From Aspidapion aeneum (taxonomy: Eukaryota; Arthropoda; Insecta; Coleoptera; Brentidae), in assembly GCA_963576565.1 (NCBI GenBank), contig OY755042.1:106197314-106261313 (forward strand): a stretch of DNA of 64,000 bases. The letters run 5' to 3'. The notes beneath the pieces were generated by a model that made no database searches, was not told the origin of the DNA, and worked only from the letters and a program-made list of their open reading frames with translations. This document shows, in pieces, positions 42,100-53,339 of this stretch; the stretch's first letter is position 1; the number at the start of each line of letters is the position of its first letter. Both the position numbers and the translations under genes were made by a program.

Positions 42100-43589
42100 C
42101 CGCGAGAAAAAAAGGCCTTCTTGTGTAGGGAAAATCTCTAACTGCGCAATTATATTTAAGTTTTTAATATAAGAAAATGTTTTGTGTTTATTTTTTATTA
42201 AAAAATTGTATCTACTCTGGGGGCAAGTTGACGGGGACAAGATGACGAATTCTTCAGAGCAGAGCTTCCATTATTACGTTACGTCGACTTCAAATAAAGA
42301 AGAGCTTTAAAAAAAGCAGTTGGAAAAACTTTAACAAGAAAATAAAAAGAAAACCCATGCAAACCTCCAATAGAGAGTTTGAAAATATCGCGAATTTTAG
42401 TGTCATGGCACTAAAAGTGCATTTAGCATTAACCAAAATTATGCAGATTTTTTAGCTTAAATTACGTAACGCAAAATTCAGGTTTTTTGACACCCCTCTT
42501 CCCTTTCGTAACGCGTTTTTAAGAAAATATACATTAAAAAAACATTAAGTGTAACGCAAGGCTTAAACCCCCTCCCCCCCCTTCACCGTTACGTAATTTA
42601 AGAATGGTCCCTAAATAAATAATTCATCTTATCTTAATTAAATTTAAAACCAAACATTTTTATCTAGAGGAAACGAAAAAAAACTTTAGGATACCTCTGA
42701 CTTAAATGTTCGAAATTATTAAGAAAAAATTCCTTCTCAGAGCATCGAGGGTCTGCGCCACAGTAGTACACTGTGGCCTGCGCGCAACCTTTGGTGTAGA
42801 TAATTCATAAGAAGATATAGATATTTAGGTACATACAGCTATAAATTTGGATAGGATACCTATAACTAAATCACAGAAAATCCAGCTAGTTTTTCTGTGC
42901 TGGTAAATGTAAGGCCGCCATTTTAAATTTCGAGGGCCGCTCGGATAGTGAACGCTATGGCTAAGTTTCGTTCTCCGAAAAAAATGTACCTGTCGAATTT
43001 TTCATTTCTTTCCCATCGCTTGATCTAGTTTCTGGAAAATTATGTGCTATATTTTTCCACGAAAATTTGCGACTTTTCAACTTCAACCTTTTGATGAGCG
43101 ACGACGACTACGACGATGCTGAGCATCTCGCAGCTTCAAAACGGAAGTGAGTTACTTTTTTAACCAATCACAGCCTGTCGTTTTATAAGAAATAGGGTCA
43201 CTGCATCCTGGATGCCTGGCGTCTCCATCAGTGACCCTAATAAGAAACAAGTATTTGCACCATCTATTGACGAATCACGAAACTAACAAATTAGTGGCCT
43301 TATGGCAACGCTTTCAAAAAATGCGAGGAAACTTAAAAATAAGGTCACTGCATCCTGGAAGCCTGGCGTCTCTTCGATGCGCCACCTATCTGCCAAAGGT
43401 GAAACAAACAAAAAGAATAGCTTCTAACCTTACTTTTTAGACAAAACAGCTGATTTTTGTTTTTGTTGATAAAGTAAAAGTTAAAAATATTAAATTTGAA
43501 TTTTTTAACAATCTTTCAACATATTTTTGCAGTTTGAAACCAGTTTTTAATCAATCAAGCTCATTTGTCAATGTTTGATTCGGTACAAA
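42100..43589. other. Upstream region of the PH-domain gene
   Basis: No gene was recognised. GGTCACTGCATCCTGGATGC with GCCTGGCGTCTC occurs twice (43196 and 43335). The first copy is part of a 30-bp foldback (AGGGTCACTG ... CAGTGACCCT, 43194-43223). The promoter of the PH-domain gene presumably lies in the last few hundred bases. Confidence 0.35.
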
Positions 43590-46500
43590 ATGGCTAAAAT
43601 GGAAGGTGTCTTATGGAAATGGACAAATTACTGGAATGGTAAATTTTATATCAAATATAATAATTAGGTTTTACCCATTTTATTTATTTTGATGCAAAAG
43701 AATTTCACGAATTTGACAACAATATGGTAAATTTGAAACTAGAGAAAGGCTCCTTTAATCAAATAGGAATGGTAACAGGTTGGTTGTTGCAGTTTTGGTA
43801 ACATGGGCTGAGCTGACTGAGTACTTAACACATTATTCTGGAACTATATAACATGATTGGTTATTTTTTATTTTTGCTCCATTTAAGAATAATGCATACC
43901 TTAGTAATGTGTAAATATTTGTCCTATCAACATTGGTAAAATTATTATTAATGTATTTTAAATTGCTATACTTAATAATATTTTACAATTATTTTAGGTT
44001 GGCAAACTCGGTGGTTTATTCTTGAAAATGGAATTCTCAGCTACTATAAATCACAAGAAGAAGTCAGTCAAGGCTGTAAGGGCTCCATGAGGGTGCAGGC
44101 TTGTGCCATTAATGGTAAATATTTTTATAAACACATACATTTTTACATTTATTTTAACATTTGAATCTAAAGTAGAGTTTATACAGAAACATGGCATGAC
44201 ATAAGACATAGCATGACATGACATAACATTACAGAAGGAAAAATGGCTGTTTATACAAAAAACATAACATGACATAATATAAAGCTTGGTCCAATCACAG
44301 CTTGACTTTTGTTCATGTGATTTTGGAACTTTAAGCTTTCTTCTGTCATTTAGTTTTCTCTTGTTGTTTTAAAAATATGGACAATGGTGAATTAATTGAA
44401 CAGGTGCAGGGCTTCCCTGCCCTGTATAATAAAAAAGACAAGTGGTACAAAGATAAGAATGCCAAAAAAAATGGCTTGAACTTCTTATTCATTGGGTGTA
44501 TTTTAAAGTGCCTTCTTTTTCACACTCTTGTTATACATATAGCACTAGCTGCAAGGCCAATGAGAAGTAGAAGCTGTACTTCTTCATCCATCTAATTATA
44601 TCTATTAGGGGAGCCCCAATTACCTGCAACAAAAATGAATGAAAAAAAGGCTACCTACTTATATGTACCTAAATATCTGATGTTTTACTTACCATTTTTG
44701 CGTAATTATTTCTTTTTTAAACAAAAAAACCACATCAAAACTATCCAAACACAATATAAAAGTAGGGTTATGGTAAAAAATCGTAAACAAATGACGTCGC
44801 GATCATGCGAGTAATGTGTTTTCACACAAGACATGACATAAAAAGATAAAAGTTGGGCATCTTTTTATGTCTCATGTTATGTCATGTAATGTTATGTCAT
44901 GTTATTTTTCTGTATAAACACCAACAGGGTTTGTCATAAGCTCAACTCTGTTATGTTATGTCATGCTATGTCTTATGTCATGTCATGTTGCTGTATAAAC
45001 TCTACTTAATACTTAAATGCTTTTATCTACATTTGCTCTAACATTTTTTTTGTGATTCCAATAAATACAGTTATTTTACATTGCATGAAAGTTTTTGAGA
45101 CAACTTTTTACAACTTTTTTTCATTGGCCTATGCTATTTATTATGGTAAACTGTCAAAAAGTTATCTCAAAAATTATGATATGGAGTTTATATTGATATT
45201 AAGTTTTGTTATAAAATATATATTGGTAACACTGGGGTATTTCTGACTTATGTATATACACCACTATTTTTCTTAAATACAGTTAGTTGCTGGTATTCAG
45301 TTGTTTCATTCATTATTTCCTTCTCCCATCACTCTGGACAGACCTACAGACAGACATTCACACAGACATATAGCACATGACAAAAAAGTTTCAAAATCAT
45401 CTGAAACATAAAGATATATAAAAGTTTTTAAAATCGAAGCAACTTTTTTTTCTTCAGTTTTTGACATGACACCATAGCTTATACTACTATGTAATAGGAT
45501 ATGTGTAAGCTTAAAATCTTTTTCTTTGCAGTTAGCCCAATTGATCATACCAGAATGGACCTGGTTATTCCAGGCGAGCAGCACATGTATCTGCGGGCAG
45601 CTACATCTCAGGAAAGGCAACAATGGTTAGTTGCTCTTGGGACAGCCAAAGCTTGTGTACATAAAGGAAAGAACAAGGAAATTAGTAAGTAAATAAAATT
45701 GTTTTTACTTTATATTGAAAAATTTAATGTTTCTCAAGACTACATTAAAAAATTGTTTTGTTAATTGTAGGGGAGAGTGGGGTGACTTGATCCTTTTTGA
45801 GGTATTTTTAGTGAGATTCTAGACATTTAACCTTTTGTTAAATTTTAAAAAGGTTAAGTTAAAACTGCAACATTTGAGAAATTAGGACTGAATTTAATTT
45901 AAAATATTGTTTAGCTATTAAAAGATAGGCAATTTTCAGACATGTGGCATTGGGGATCAAGTTTACCTATTTAAAGAAGACTTATTCCCTGATTGTGGGA
46001 GAGTTGATCCCATTGGTTTAGTCTATTAAATTATTGTTTTTTGAAATATTTATTAAAAGTATCCAATAGAAACTACCTTGTAGTAAGAGATGTGAAGCAT
46101 TAGTTATATCACACAGGTAGAAACATGAATACATGTATAAATGTGAATGCAAATATGCCCTTGCTAGAGCTTTAAAGCAGACTGCATTAGTTTGTGGATA
46201 ACAAGGCACTACATCAAAAAATTTGGTTGATTGCTGTGGAAGAGCTATTCAAGTTTTCTATTAAAACCAAAATTAAATGGAGTTGACTAGTTCACCGGAA
46301 ACATGACATATTTTATTTATTTGTTGGCTATTTTTTTACATATTTTTTTAGGCATGTGGAGTAGTTTGTTGTTTTAGAAAGTATTTGACATTTAAAATTT
46401 ATGATTTATCTCTAAAAAAAGCATTACATAAAGCAACATTCTTGAACAAAGTTAAAAGAAAATGTTGGTGAATTTTCTTATACCATTAGGAAAATTTTAA

Positions 46501-49174
46501 AGATAATTTAAAAACAAATGTGCATTGAGTTAATTGTTGTAATGCATTTCTTTGATCTTTCCAAAAAAACACTATTTTTATTAATTTGATACAGTACAAT
46601 TAACAGGTGACATGCTTTCTGTGAATTTGATGAGAATGACTCATATTGCACTTAATATTTAATTTTTTTTGAATAAAAATTGTTTTTATATTTTGATTTT
46701 TTAATTGTCTCTTTATTTTTAATTAATTTTTTAATTTGGTAGATTTAGAATATTTGAGACCCAGTAAAAATAATATAAAATAAAATCAAACAATGTTAAA
46801 AAATACTAATAAAGAATATAATAAAGAAATAATTCCATAAGAAAAAACAATTTTATGTAATATGTCAAAAACAAAAGGCGACAGATTAAATTCAATTTCA
46901 CAGTTCACAGCAATTCACACCAAAATTAAATTTTCATAAATAAAAAAGATAATGGCCCCCTCCCAAAATGCAGAGTCTGGAAAACTTCCTGTAGCCTCGC
47001 CAGTAAAGATAAGTCTTCTCTATCTCCCCAAGAAACACTTGAAAACTGTTAAAACATCGAATTTGAGTCCCTTGGTAGTACAATTTTTCTTTAAAAATAC
47101 CTATAAAAACCTCTGAAAAGCCAAGAGTTTTTGACATTACATTCTTATAATTAGATATCCAAAAATATAAGATCACCTTAAAACTGTTCAGCTATTTTTT
47201 CTTTCAAAGAATAATTTTTATTTGGCTATACTGTATGGGTATCAGGTTTTTATATTAAAGGGAAACTTTATTTTATTGTATTGTATTTAAATATTATTTA
47301 ATTTTTTGCAGATTTAAAATATATTTAGTTTTCTTTATCTTCGTTTCAGCTAGCCCTGACGCTCTCAAAACGAAGAAATCAGAACTGAAACTTTACTGCG
47401 ATCTTCTAATGCAGCAAGTCCATGTGATCAAAAATGCAGCCAAAACCTTAGAGCCAGCAGAAATTGAGGTAATTCACAACTTATTTTCTTTTGCTGTAAA
47501 ATTTATTAGTTCCTATCTAATATTGCATGTCTAAGCTAAATTTAATTTTCTATGTCTCTCAAACTGATTATCAATCATAAAATATATGATTACATAATAT
47601 AATATATAAATAAGAAAAATTAGATAACAAAAAGATTTGGCTGGATTTGAACCCACTTACTAGGCTGATGCTTTATTAACTGAGTCTTCGAGGTACCGAT
47701 TCAAAAGCCATTGGTCTATAATAAATAATTGCGATGAATCAAAACTTTTGGACTGATATTGACCACAGGTTCCAAAAGCGCAGAATACTTTGCTAACAGG
47801 CACAGGGAAATAATAAATACCGGCCTTGTTGAAGCACTGTAAAGCTGAAATGCCATCTTTCTAGTTGCGGAATTGGCTTTCTTCTGAGTTTTTAAAGGCC
47901 TTCACAGATGCCCAAAAAGTTGTCTTTAAATACAACAATTCTTTGGTTTTTTTGAACTATCATGACTCACAAAGGAGTGTTGGGAATAAGTGTATCTATT
48001 GTATAATATTATGTAGATTCGAATAAGTTTAAAGTTCTAACTTGATTGATTGATTGTTTTGTTTGGAAATTGGGAAATTATTAAATTATTTTAAACATTT
48101 AGTGGGGGGCAAATGCCATAAATTGTTTTAAAAGTAAGCAACGAATAAATAAAATTTTAAAAATAAAACTAACTTTGACTATGCACTAAATATTTACATC
48201 GTTGTACAATAGTAATCACCTTAAGTATTATATATCAATAAGGAACAAGTTACTCTTTACCTGGCACACACTTTTGACTACCGACTGACCGACCGAAACG
48301 CGAGTACGTTTTAGACTGAATTTTAAAATAATTTTAATAAACTAAATAGGTGTTCGAACTTAGCAAAGCACCTGTGAACTAAATAGATCAAAGATTTTTA
48401 AAAAAACAAAATAATAATTCATTTTAAATTAGTAAAGTAGGTTACCAAATACACTAAGTCGGCACAGGGAATAAAATTATTTATGGTCCATTTCGTAGAA
48501 AAATTAAATATTAAATAATTTTTAATTGTTGATTTATTTTTCTTTGAGGCCTGCGGCTGTCAATACAGGTGGGTTATTTTTATGGGAACCTGTAAAACCT
48601 AGACTCTAATACCAGTGTTTTTGGTGTTTTAAAAAAATTAATATTCCTTTTAAACTTAAATCGAACAATTATGTGCTAGACCCAAATTAAAAACTATATT
48701 GTGGTTATACTCTAAGAAAAATATTTAAATGATTAAAATTGTTGACATTGCTTTGTATTTGCAAATTTTGTACTAAAGTTTTGAAATAAAAATGTAAGTA
48801 TTTATAACAGAATTTAAAATGCCTTTTAATATCAGTTCGCGTCAAAGCTATCACTCTAGAACGCCTACCTCAAAATAAATTTAAAGTGTCCGCCGATAGG
48901 CAAAAGATGAATTTCTCGGCTCGACTTAAGCAGCCTAAGTGTTTTTTTTTATTAACTGGATAGACTTATTCAATTGTTTTTTTTTCTTCAGAAAATGGAT
49001 GAAGAGGCCAGGTTGCTGGGAGCCACTTGTGATACTTTTATAAAAACCTTGGAAGAAACTATGAAACTTTCAAACGCCAATTTTGAATTACCGCAAAACA
49101 AGGTAGAACTAACCACGCCTCCAATTATATTTAACAATAAAAAGGTATCGTTTCATGAAATAAATTATCATTAA
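43590..49174 (+). CDS. PH-domain phosphoinositide-binding protein, PLEKHA3/FAPP1-like
   Basis: Five exons: 43590-43638, 43998-44114, 45532-45684, 47350-47468 and 48992-49174, all GT-AG with matching phases, giving 206 residues. The first ATG is 43590; the family-like start [20 protein letters not shown] is at the in-frame ATG 43599. The PH domain spans about residues 4-97 ([35 protein letters not shown]). A helical FAPP segment ([15 protein letters not shown]) and the block [14 protein letters not shown] follow. Family members bind PtdIns4P and ARF1 at the trans-Golgi. The protein is shorter than vertebrate FAPP1 (about 300 residues) and lacks the GLTP domain of FAPP2/PLEKHA8. The terminal AAAAAG|GTATCG could be an unused donor to further exons. 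Confidence 0.88.
44171..45006. mobile_element. PIF/Harbinger-type element in PH-gene intron 2
   Basis: AGTAGAGTTTATACAG (44171 on) is mirrored by CTGTATAAACTCTACT (44991-45006). The 3-bp duplication TAA (44168-44170, 45007-45009) is typical of PIF/Harbinger. Subterminal ATGACATAA/TTATGTCAT repeats crowd both ends. It encloses a MADF-domain fragment and no transposase. Confidence 0.85.
44377..44595 (+). pseudogene. MADF (Adf1-type) domain N-terminal fragment
   Basis: The frame reads [20 protein letters not shown] and then [12 protein letters not shown], matching MADF domains (L-I-x-x-V-x-x-x-P-x-L-Y-x-x-x-x-x-x-Y-K-D). It then drifts into unrelated hydrophobic sequence. PIF/Harbinger elements often encode a Myb/MADF DNA-binding partner, so this is probably the relic of that gene. 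Confidence 0.6.
45325..45512 (-). mobile_element. Hairpin-bracketed element, truncated copy E
   Basis: Diverged 5' part of the family in reverse orientation: CAGACAGACATTC-type microsatellite, AGTTTCAAAATCATCTGAAA, GAAGCAACTTTTTTTTC, and the end hairpin remnant near 45476-45513. It stops about 20 bp before the acceptor of PH-gene exon 3. Confidence 0.65.
47639..47709 (-). pseudogene. tRNA-like sequence (possible SINE head)
   Basis: On the - strand the ends GGCT/AGCC pair, a B-box-like GGGTTCAAATCC is present, and the A-box region reads ACTCAGTTAATAAAGCA. Cloverleaf pairing is imperfect, so it is a decayed tRNA or a tRNA-derived SINE rather than a working gene. It lies in the last intron of the PH-domain gene. 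Confidence 0.3.
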
Positions 49175-49261
49175 ATCCAACTCAGTAATCTTTGAGTTGC
49201 AAGGGGTGGAAATTAAATAACAAAACTTCTTTTTTTTACAGCCAAAACAGCAACATTTTCA

Positions 49262-49547
49262 CTAAGTTTATTAATTCACTGGAATATTTAATTAAATTAT
49301 TTTCATTGCTAGTGGTTTCATGTTGAATATTTTAACACAAGAGCAAAAAAGTTCAAATTTCCATTTTGCCCACATAATTTTTTTTACCAAGAAATTACTA
49401 ATAACTTAGTTTATTAATTCACTAGAATATTTAATTAAATTATTTTCATTGCTAGTAGTTTCATATTGAATATTTTAACACAAGAGCAAGAAAGTTCAAA
49501 TTTCCATTTTTCCCACATAATGTTTTTTACCAAGAAATTACTAATAA
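49262..49547. repeat. Tandem duplication of 143 bp
   Basis: Units 49262-49404 and 49405-49547 are nearly identical and share TTTATTAATTCACT(G/A)GAAT, TTTTAACACAAGAGCA and ACCAAGAAATTACTAATAA. They lie directly downstream of the PH-domain gene's stop codon. Confidence 0.85.
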
Positions 49548-49679
49548 GTGACTGAAACTTGATCTGCTTTGATTTGGAGGAAAAATTTTTTTTTCCATTG
49601 CAAGGTCTAATATTTTTGAAAAATCATTATTTTTTGTTGTTCAGTCAAGGATTTTTACTGATCCTTAAAACTACTGATA

Positions 49680-49811
<132 letters not shown>

Positions 49812-50418
49812 TTATATAAAATTTTGATTTAAAGAACTGTTTTTTTAATTGAACAGTTTAGTTTATTTTATTTACATTGTATATTGCTGTGTAAATTACA
49901 GCCAAAGATATTTTTTGTGATTTTTCTTTTTTGTTTATTAGATTTAGCTCTATATCGGTTGGTTTCATAAAAATCACAATCGATTTTCATTTGTTACTAA
50001 AATTATCTTTTAACCGGGTGCATCATACAAGTTTATACTTCAAAGCAAATCTGAAAAGCCCTTATCACAGCTTGTTTTATTCGAGGTTTCAGAAAAAAAA
50101 TATAAGTTTTTTAAATTTACTTTTTTTATAATCTACACAATATCCTTGACTAATAAAATACGATTTTAAAATCTTCTATTTGGAATTGATTGTACAGTCG
50201 CCCGACATATAATTTACCTTATGGCCATAATTAAGGTATAAAATTAGAAACGATTTTTAAAATCAATAATCTAATTTTAGAAAAACAGTTCTGGCCTAGC
50301 TGCCCTCTGGCAACAACACTTAAACTGTCATTATTGTGATTATCTTCAGAAAATTAAGATAATACCATTAATTCACAATTTGTCATACCTGGGATTTAAA
50401 TCAACACTTTTGGAAGTA

Positions 50419-52080
50419 CAGCATGTCCCATTTTCGATGGGATTAAATGGGAAACTCGGTTATTATTAAAGATATTGATTTTATGATTGCACCTTACCGT
50501 GCTCTTTTTTTGAGCCCTTAAAAACGGTGTAATCAGATTTTTGCTATACCAGGGAGTTTTTGAAAAAATTGTATTTTTCATAATTCCTTATATCGCGCTT
50601 ATTTTGCGAGATATTTTTATTCTGTAAAAACCTTTTTATGGCAACTTTTTTAGAAGAAAATAATGACGTCAACTTTTTAAAATATTGTTTAGTTAAAAAA
50701 ATTAAATACGGACCTGGATTTTTTTATCACTATTTTGATTGGTTTCATACTAGTATTATAACAACATAATAAAAATTGTATTTTTCATAATTCCTTATAT
50801 CTTGCTTATTTTGCGAGATATTTTTAATCTGTAAAAACCTTTTCATGGCAACTTTTTTAGAAGAGAATAATGACGTCAACTTTTTAAAATATTGTTTAGT
50901 TAAAAAAATTAAATACGGACCTGGATTTTTTTAATCACTATTTTGATTGGTTTTATGCTAGTATTATAACAACATAATAAAAATTTAAAAAAATTTTGGA
51001 TTTTTGGTTTAAGGTAAACAAAAATATTTAATATTTAAAAAAAAATTAGTCCGAACCTGGATATTTCCAACATAAATATAAATTAGAAATTGCTAGTTAA
51101 ACAATTTTTAGTTTAACTGTTTTGATACTTAGCATATTAAAATGATTTTACGTTAGTTTACAGATTTATTAAACAAAGCCTACGCAAAATACAAAAGGAA
51201 ACAAATTACAAAAAATAACTAACTTTTCTGATTACCATTATGTGTAAGACATTGTTGGCATTTTTGAGTGATTTTTCTTAACGCATTTTGCATAAAAATA
51301 TATCTGCCATTTAAATATTGGGATTTTGTTGCTTGAATGAAGCAGTCAACCGTATCACATTTTTCAAAATCTGGATATGGTCGATTTCTAGCCAGTTTAA
51401 AATAATTGTAAGCCATTCACAAAAATGACAAGTAAAATGGCAATGTCAATTCCACGCTTCTGTTTTGTAAATTTCACGACCTGCTGTGCTACCATCAAAT
51501 AATTAGTATGATATTATTTTTGTAACTTTTTAACGTTTTTTACTTTATTTATAAATCTTTTAATTATCATTTCAAAACAGATAAACTAACAATCGTTCAA
51601 CTAGTGTGTCTTGCAATTTTTAATTTATAATTACGTTGGAAATTTCCAGGTTCGGACTATATTTTTTTTTCAAATATTAAATAATTTTTTTTAACCTTAA
51701 ATCAAAAAAATATTAAAGTTTTATCATTTTAAGGTAATAATAATCCGTATTTAATTTTTTTATGCTAAATACCATATCTCAAAAACTAAACAATATTTTA
51801 AAAAATTGACAACGTCATTATTTTGCTCTTAAAAAGTTGTCATAGAAAGGTTTTTACAGAATAAAAATACCTTGCAAAATAAGCGAGATACAAGGAATTA
51901 ATTAAAATGCAATTTTTTCAAAAACTACCTGTATTAGCGAAACCACGGGGTATAGCAAAAATCTGATTACACCATTTTTAAGGGCTCCAAAAAAGAGCAC
52001 GGTAAGGTGCAATCAGAAAATCGATATCTTTAATAAAAACCGAGTTTCCCATTTAATCCCATCGAAAATGGGACACGCTG
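50419..52080. mobile_element. TA-flanked palindromic element, copy 2
   Basis: Second copy of the element at 21408-22917, with its unique centre inverted relative to copy 1. The ends CAGCATGTCCCATTTTCGAT and the mirror are bordered by TA (50417-50418, 52081-52082). One arm has an internal tandem duplication of about 206 bp (near 50565-50770 and 50775-50990). Confidence 0.8.
51219..51416 (-). CDS. Conserved 65-residue protein of the palindromic element, copy 2
   Basis: The frame reads MAYNYFKLARNRPYPDFEKC and ends CQQCLTHNGNQKS. It has the same length as 22103-22300 and differs at about six residues, with no stop or frameshift. Function unknown. Confidence 0.4.
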   Translation of the reverse strand: MAYNYFKLARNRPYPDFEKCDTVDCFIQATKSQYLNGRYIFMQNALRKITQKCQQCLTHNGNQKS

Positions 52081-52189
52081 TACATGAAGTAAAAAAATTT
52101 TAATTTTTTAATTTTTTGTAATATAAAGGAAGTTCCGGGTCCGTACCGTTCTTCAACTCTTTGTTTAAAACTCGTAGACAATGATTGTG

Positions 52190-52240
52190 TAGAAATAAAA
52201 TTTTTACACTTGATAACGGTTAGAGACTAACCGAAACGTC
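52190..52240 (+). ncRNA. Decayed hammerhead-like motif
   Basis: ACAC, TTGATAA, C, GGTTAG-AGA-CTAACC, GAAA, CG, TC, GTGT follow hammerhead order, and stems I and II pair. The first core block should be CTGANGA, so two key bases differ and activity is not expected. AAATAAATAAAG follows, as at other loci of this kind. Confidence 0.35.
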
Positions 52241-53293
52241 GTGTTTTTTTTAAATAAATAAAGACAATGGAAGTCCGAAATTTTATTTCTATAAAAAAAG
52301 TTGATACACTTATAAACAAAAACCGCTGGCGCTGTATCGTTTATCAGTTGCATTATATTTTATTATATTCACCAATTTCTTGCTCGTTAAATACTTATTA
52401 AAATATCTAAGTAAACCAAGTTTATGAAGTAAACAGAGTTTGCCATGATTTGACAAGTAAAAAATCAACTCTCAATCAAATTCTTTAGATAGATTATTGT
52501 TGAGTCCAAAAGTTTTGTTGTTTTTTTTAAATGGTAAGAACTTAAAAGTCATGAAGATTGCAGACCATGGGTTTGTTTTTGTTGTGTTAATAAGGCCCGT
52601 AAAAAACTATAAAATTATACCCCTTAGTCAGAAAACTACATAAAAAATCTTAACCGTTGCGTTTGTTCTTGTAATGGTAAAGATATCTAAATAAATTTCT
52701 AGTTCCTTGTACACTACAAATTTTTACTTACCATAAATGCCCTATTTTTTGCATACTTTTCACTAAATTGCGACTCATTTATTAAATCTGGTTGATTTAT
52801 TAATTTTTGAAAAGTAGTTTATTTTTTTGTCGACTGTACACAAAGAACTTATGATATTTGTAACTAGACTCAAGTCCTAAAGAATTTTTTTTTCTTGACA
52901 CCTTAATTTTTTGGTGATATTCACGATAATGGTAGTGTAAGGGTTGTTGCCCAGAGGGCAGCTAGGACCTGCGAGGGATGTTCTGCTTTCCCTTGGCCTT
53001 TTTGTAAAGGCTAAAAATGTTTTTGAAAATCAGATTATTGATTTTAAAATTTGTTTTTATTTTTATTCAAATAAGATACCTTATGCCCATAAGGTAATTT
53101 ATATATCGGGCGACTGTACATTCAATTCCACATAGAAGATTTTAAAATCGTGTTTTATTGATTAGGGGTATTGTGTAGATTATAAAAAAAGCAAATCTAA
53201 TAAATGTATATATTTTTTAAATTTGAAGGAAGTTCACGAGGTAAAAAGTTTTTACAAAAAAGTTTCACGGGCAAGACCTGAGAGGTAAAGGTA

Positions 53294-53339
53294 GCTCGGG
53301 GACGCGTTTCTGCCTCATTAGGCTTCATTCAGCCCGAGC
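53294..53339 (-). ncRNA. Hammerhead-like motif, first of 18 tandem copies
   Basis: On the - strand: GCTCGGG (stem I), CTGAATGA, A, GCC-TAATGA-GGC (stem II), A, GAAA, CGCG (palindromic stem III), TC, CCCGAGC (stem I, 7 bp). The first core block has one extra base compared with CTGANGA, in all units. Copies recur every 240 bp to 57374-57419. Units at 54011 and 56411 carry a stem I mismatch; those at 55211 and 56651 have CGCG changed to CGCA. Confidence 0.5.

Noticed and set aside
47639..47709. Functional tRNA gene
   Set aside because: Arms do not pair well enough for a cloverleaf; kept only as a tRNA-like pseudogene.
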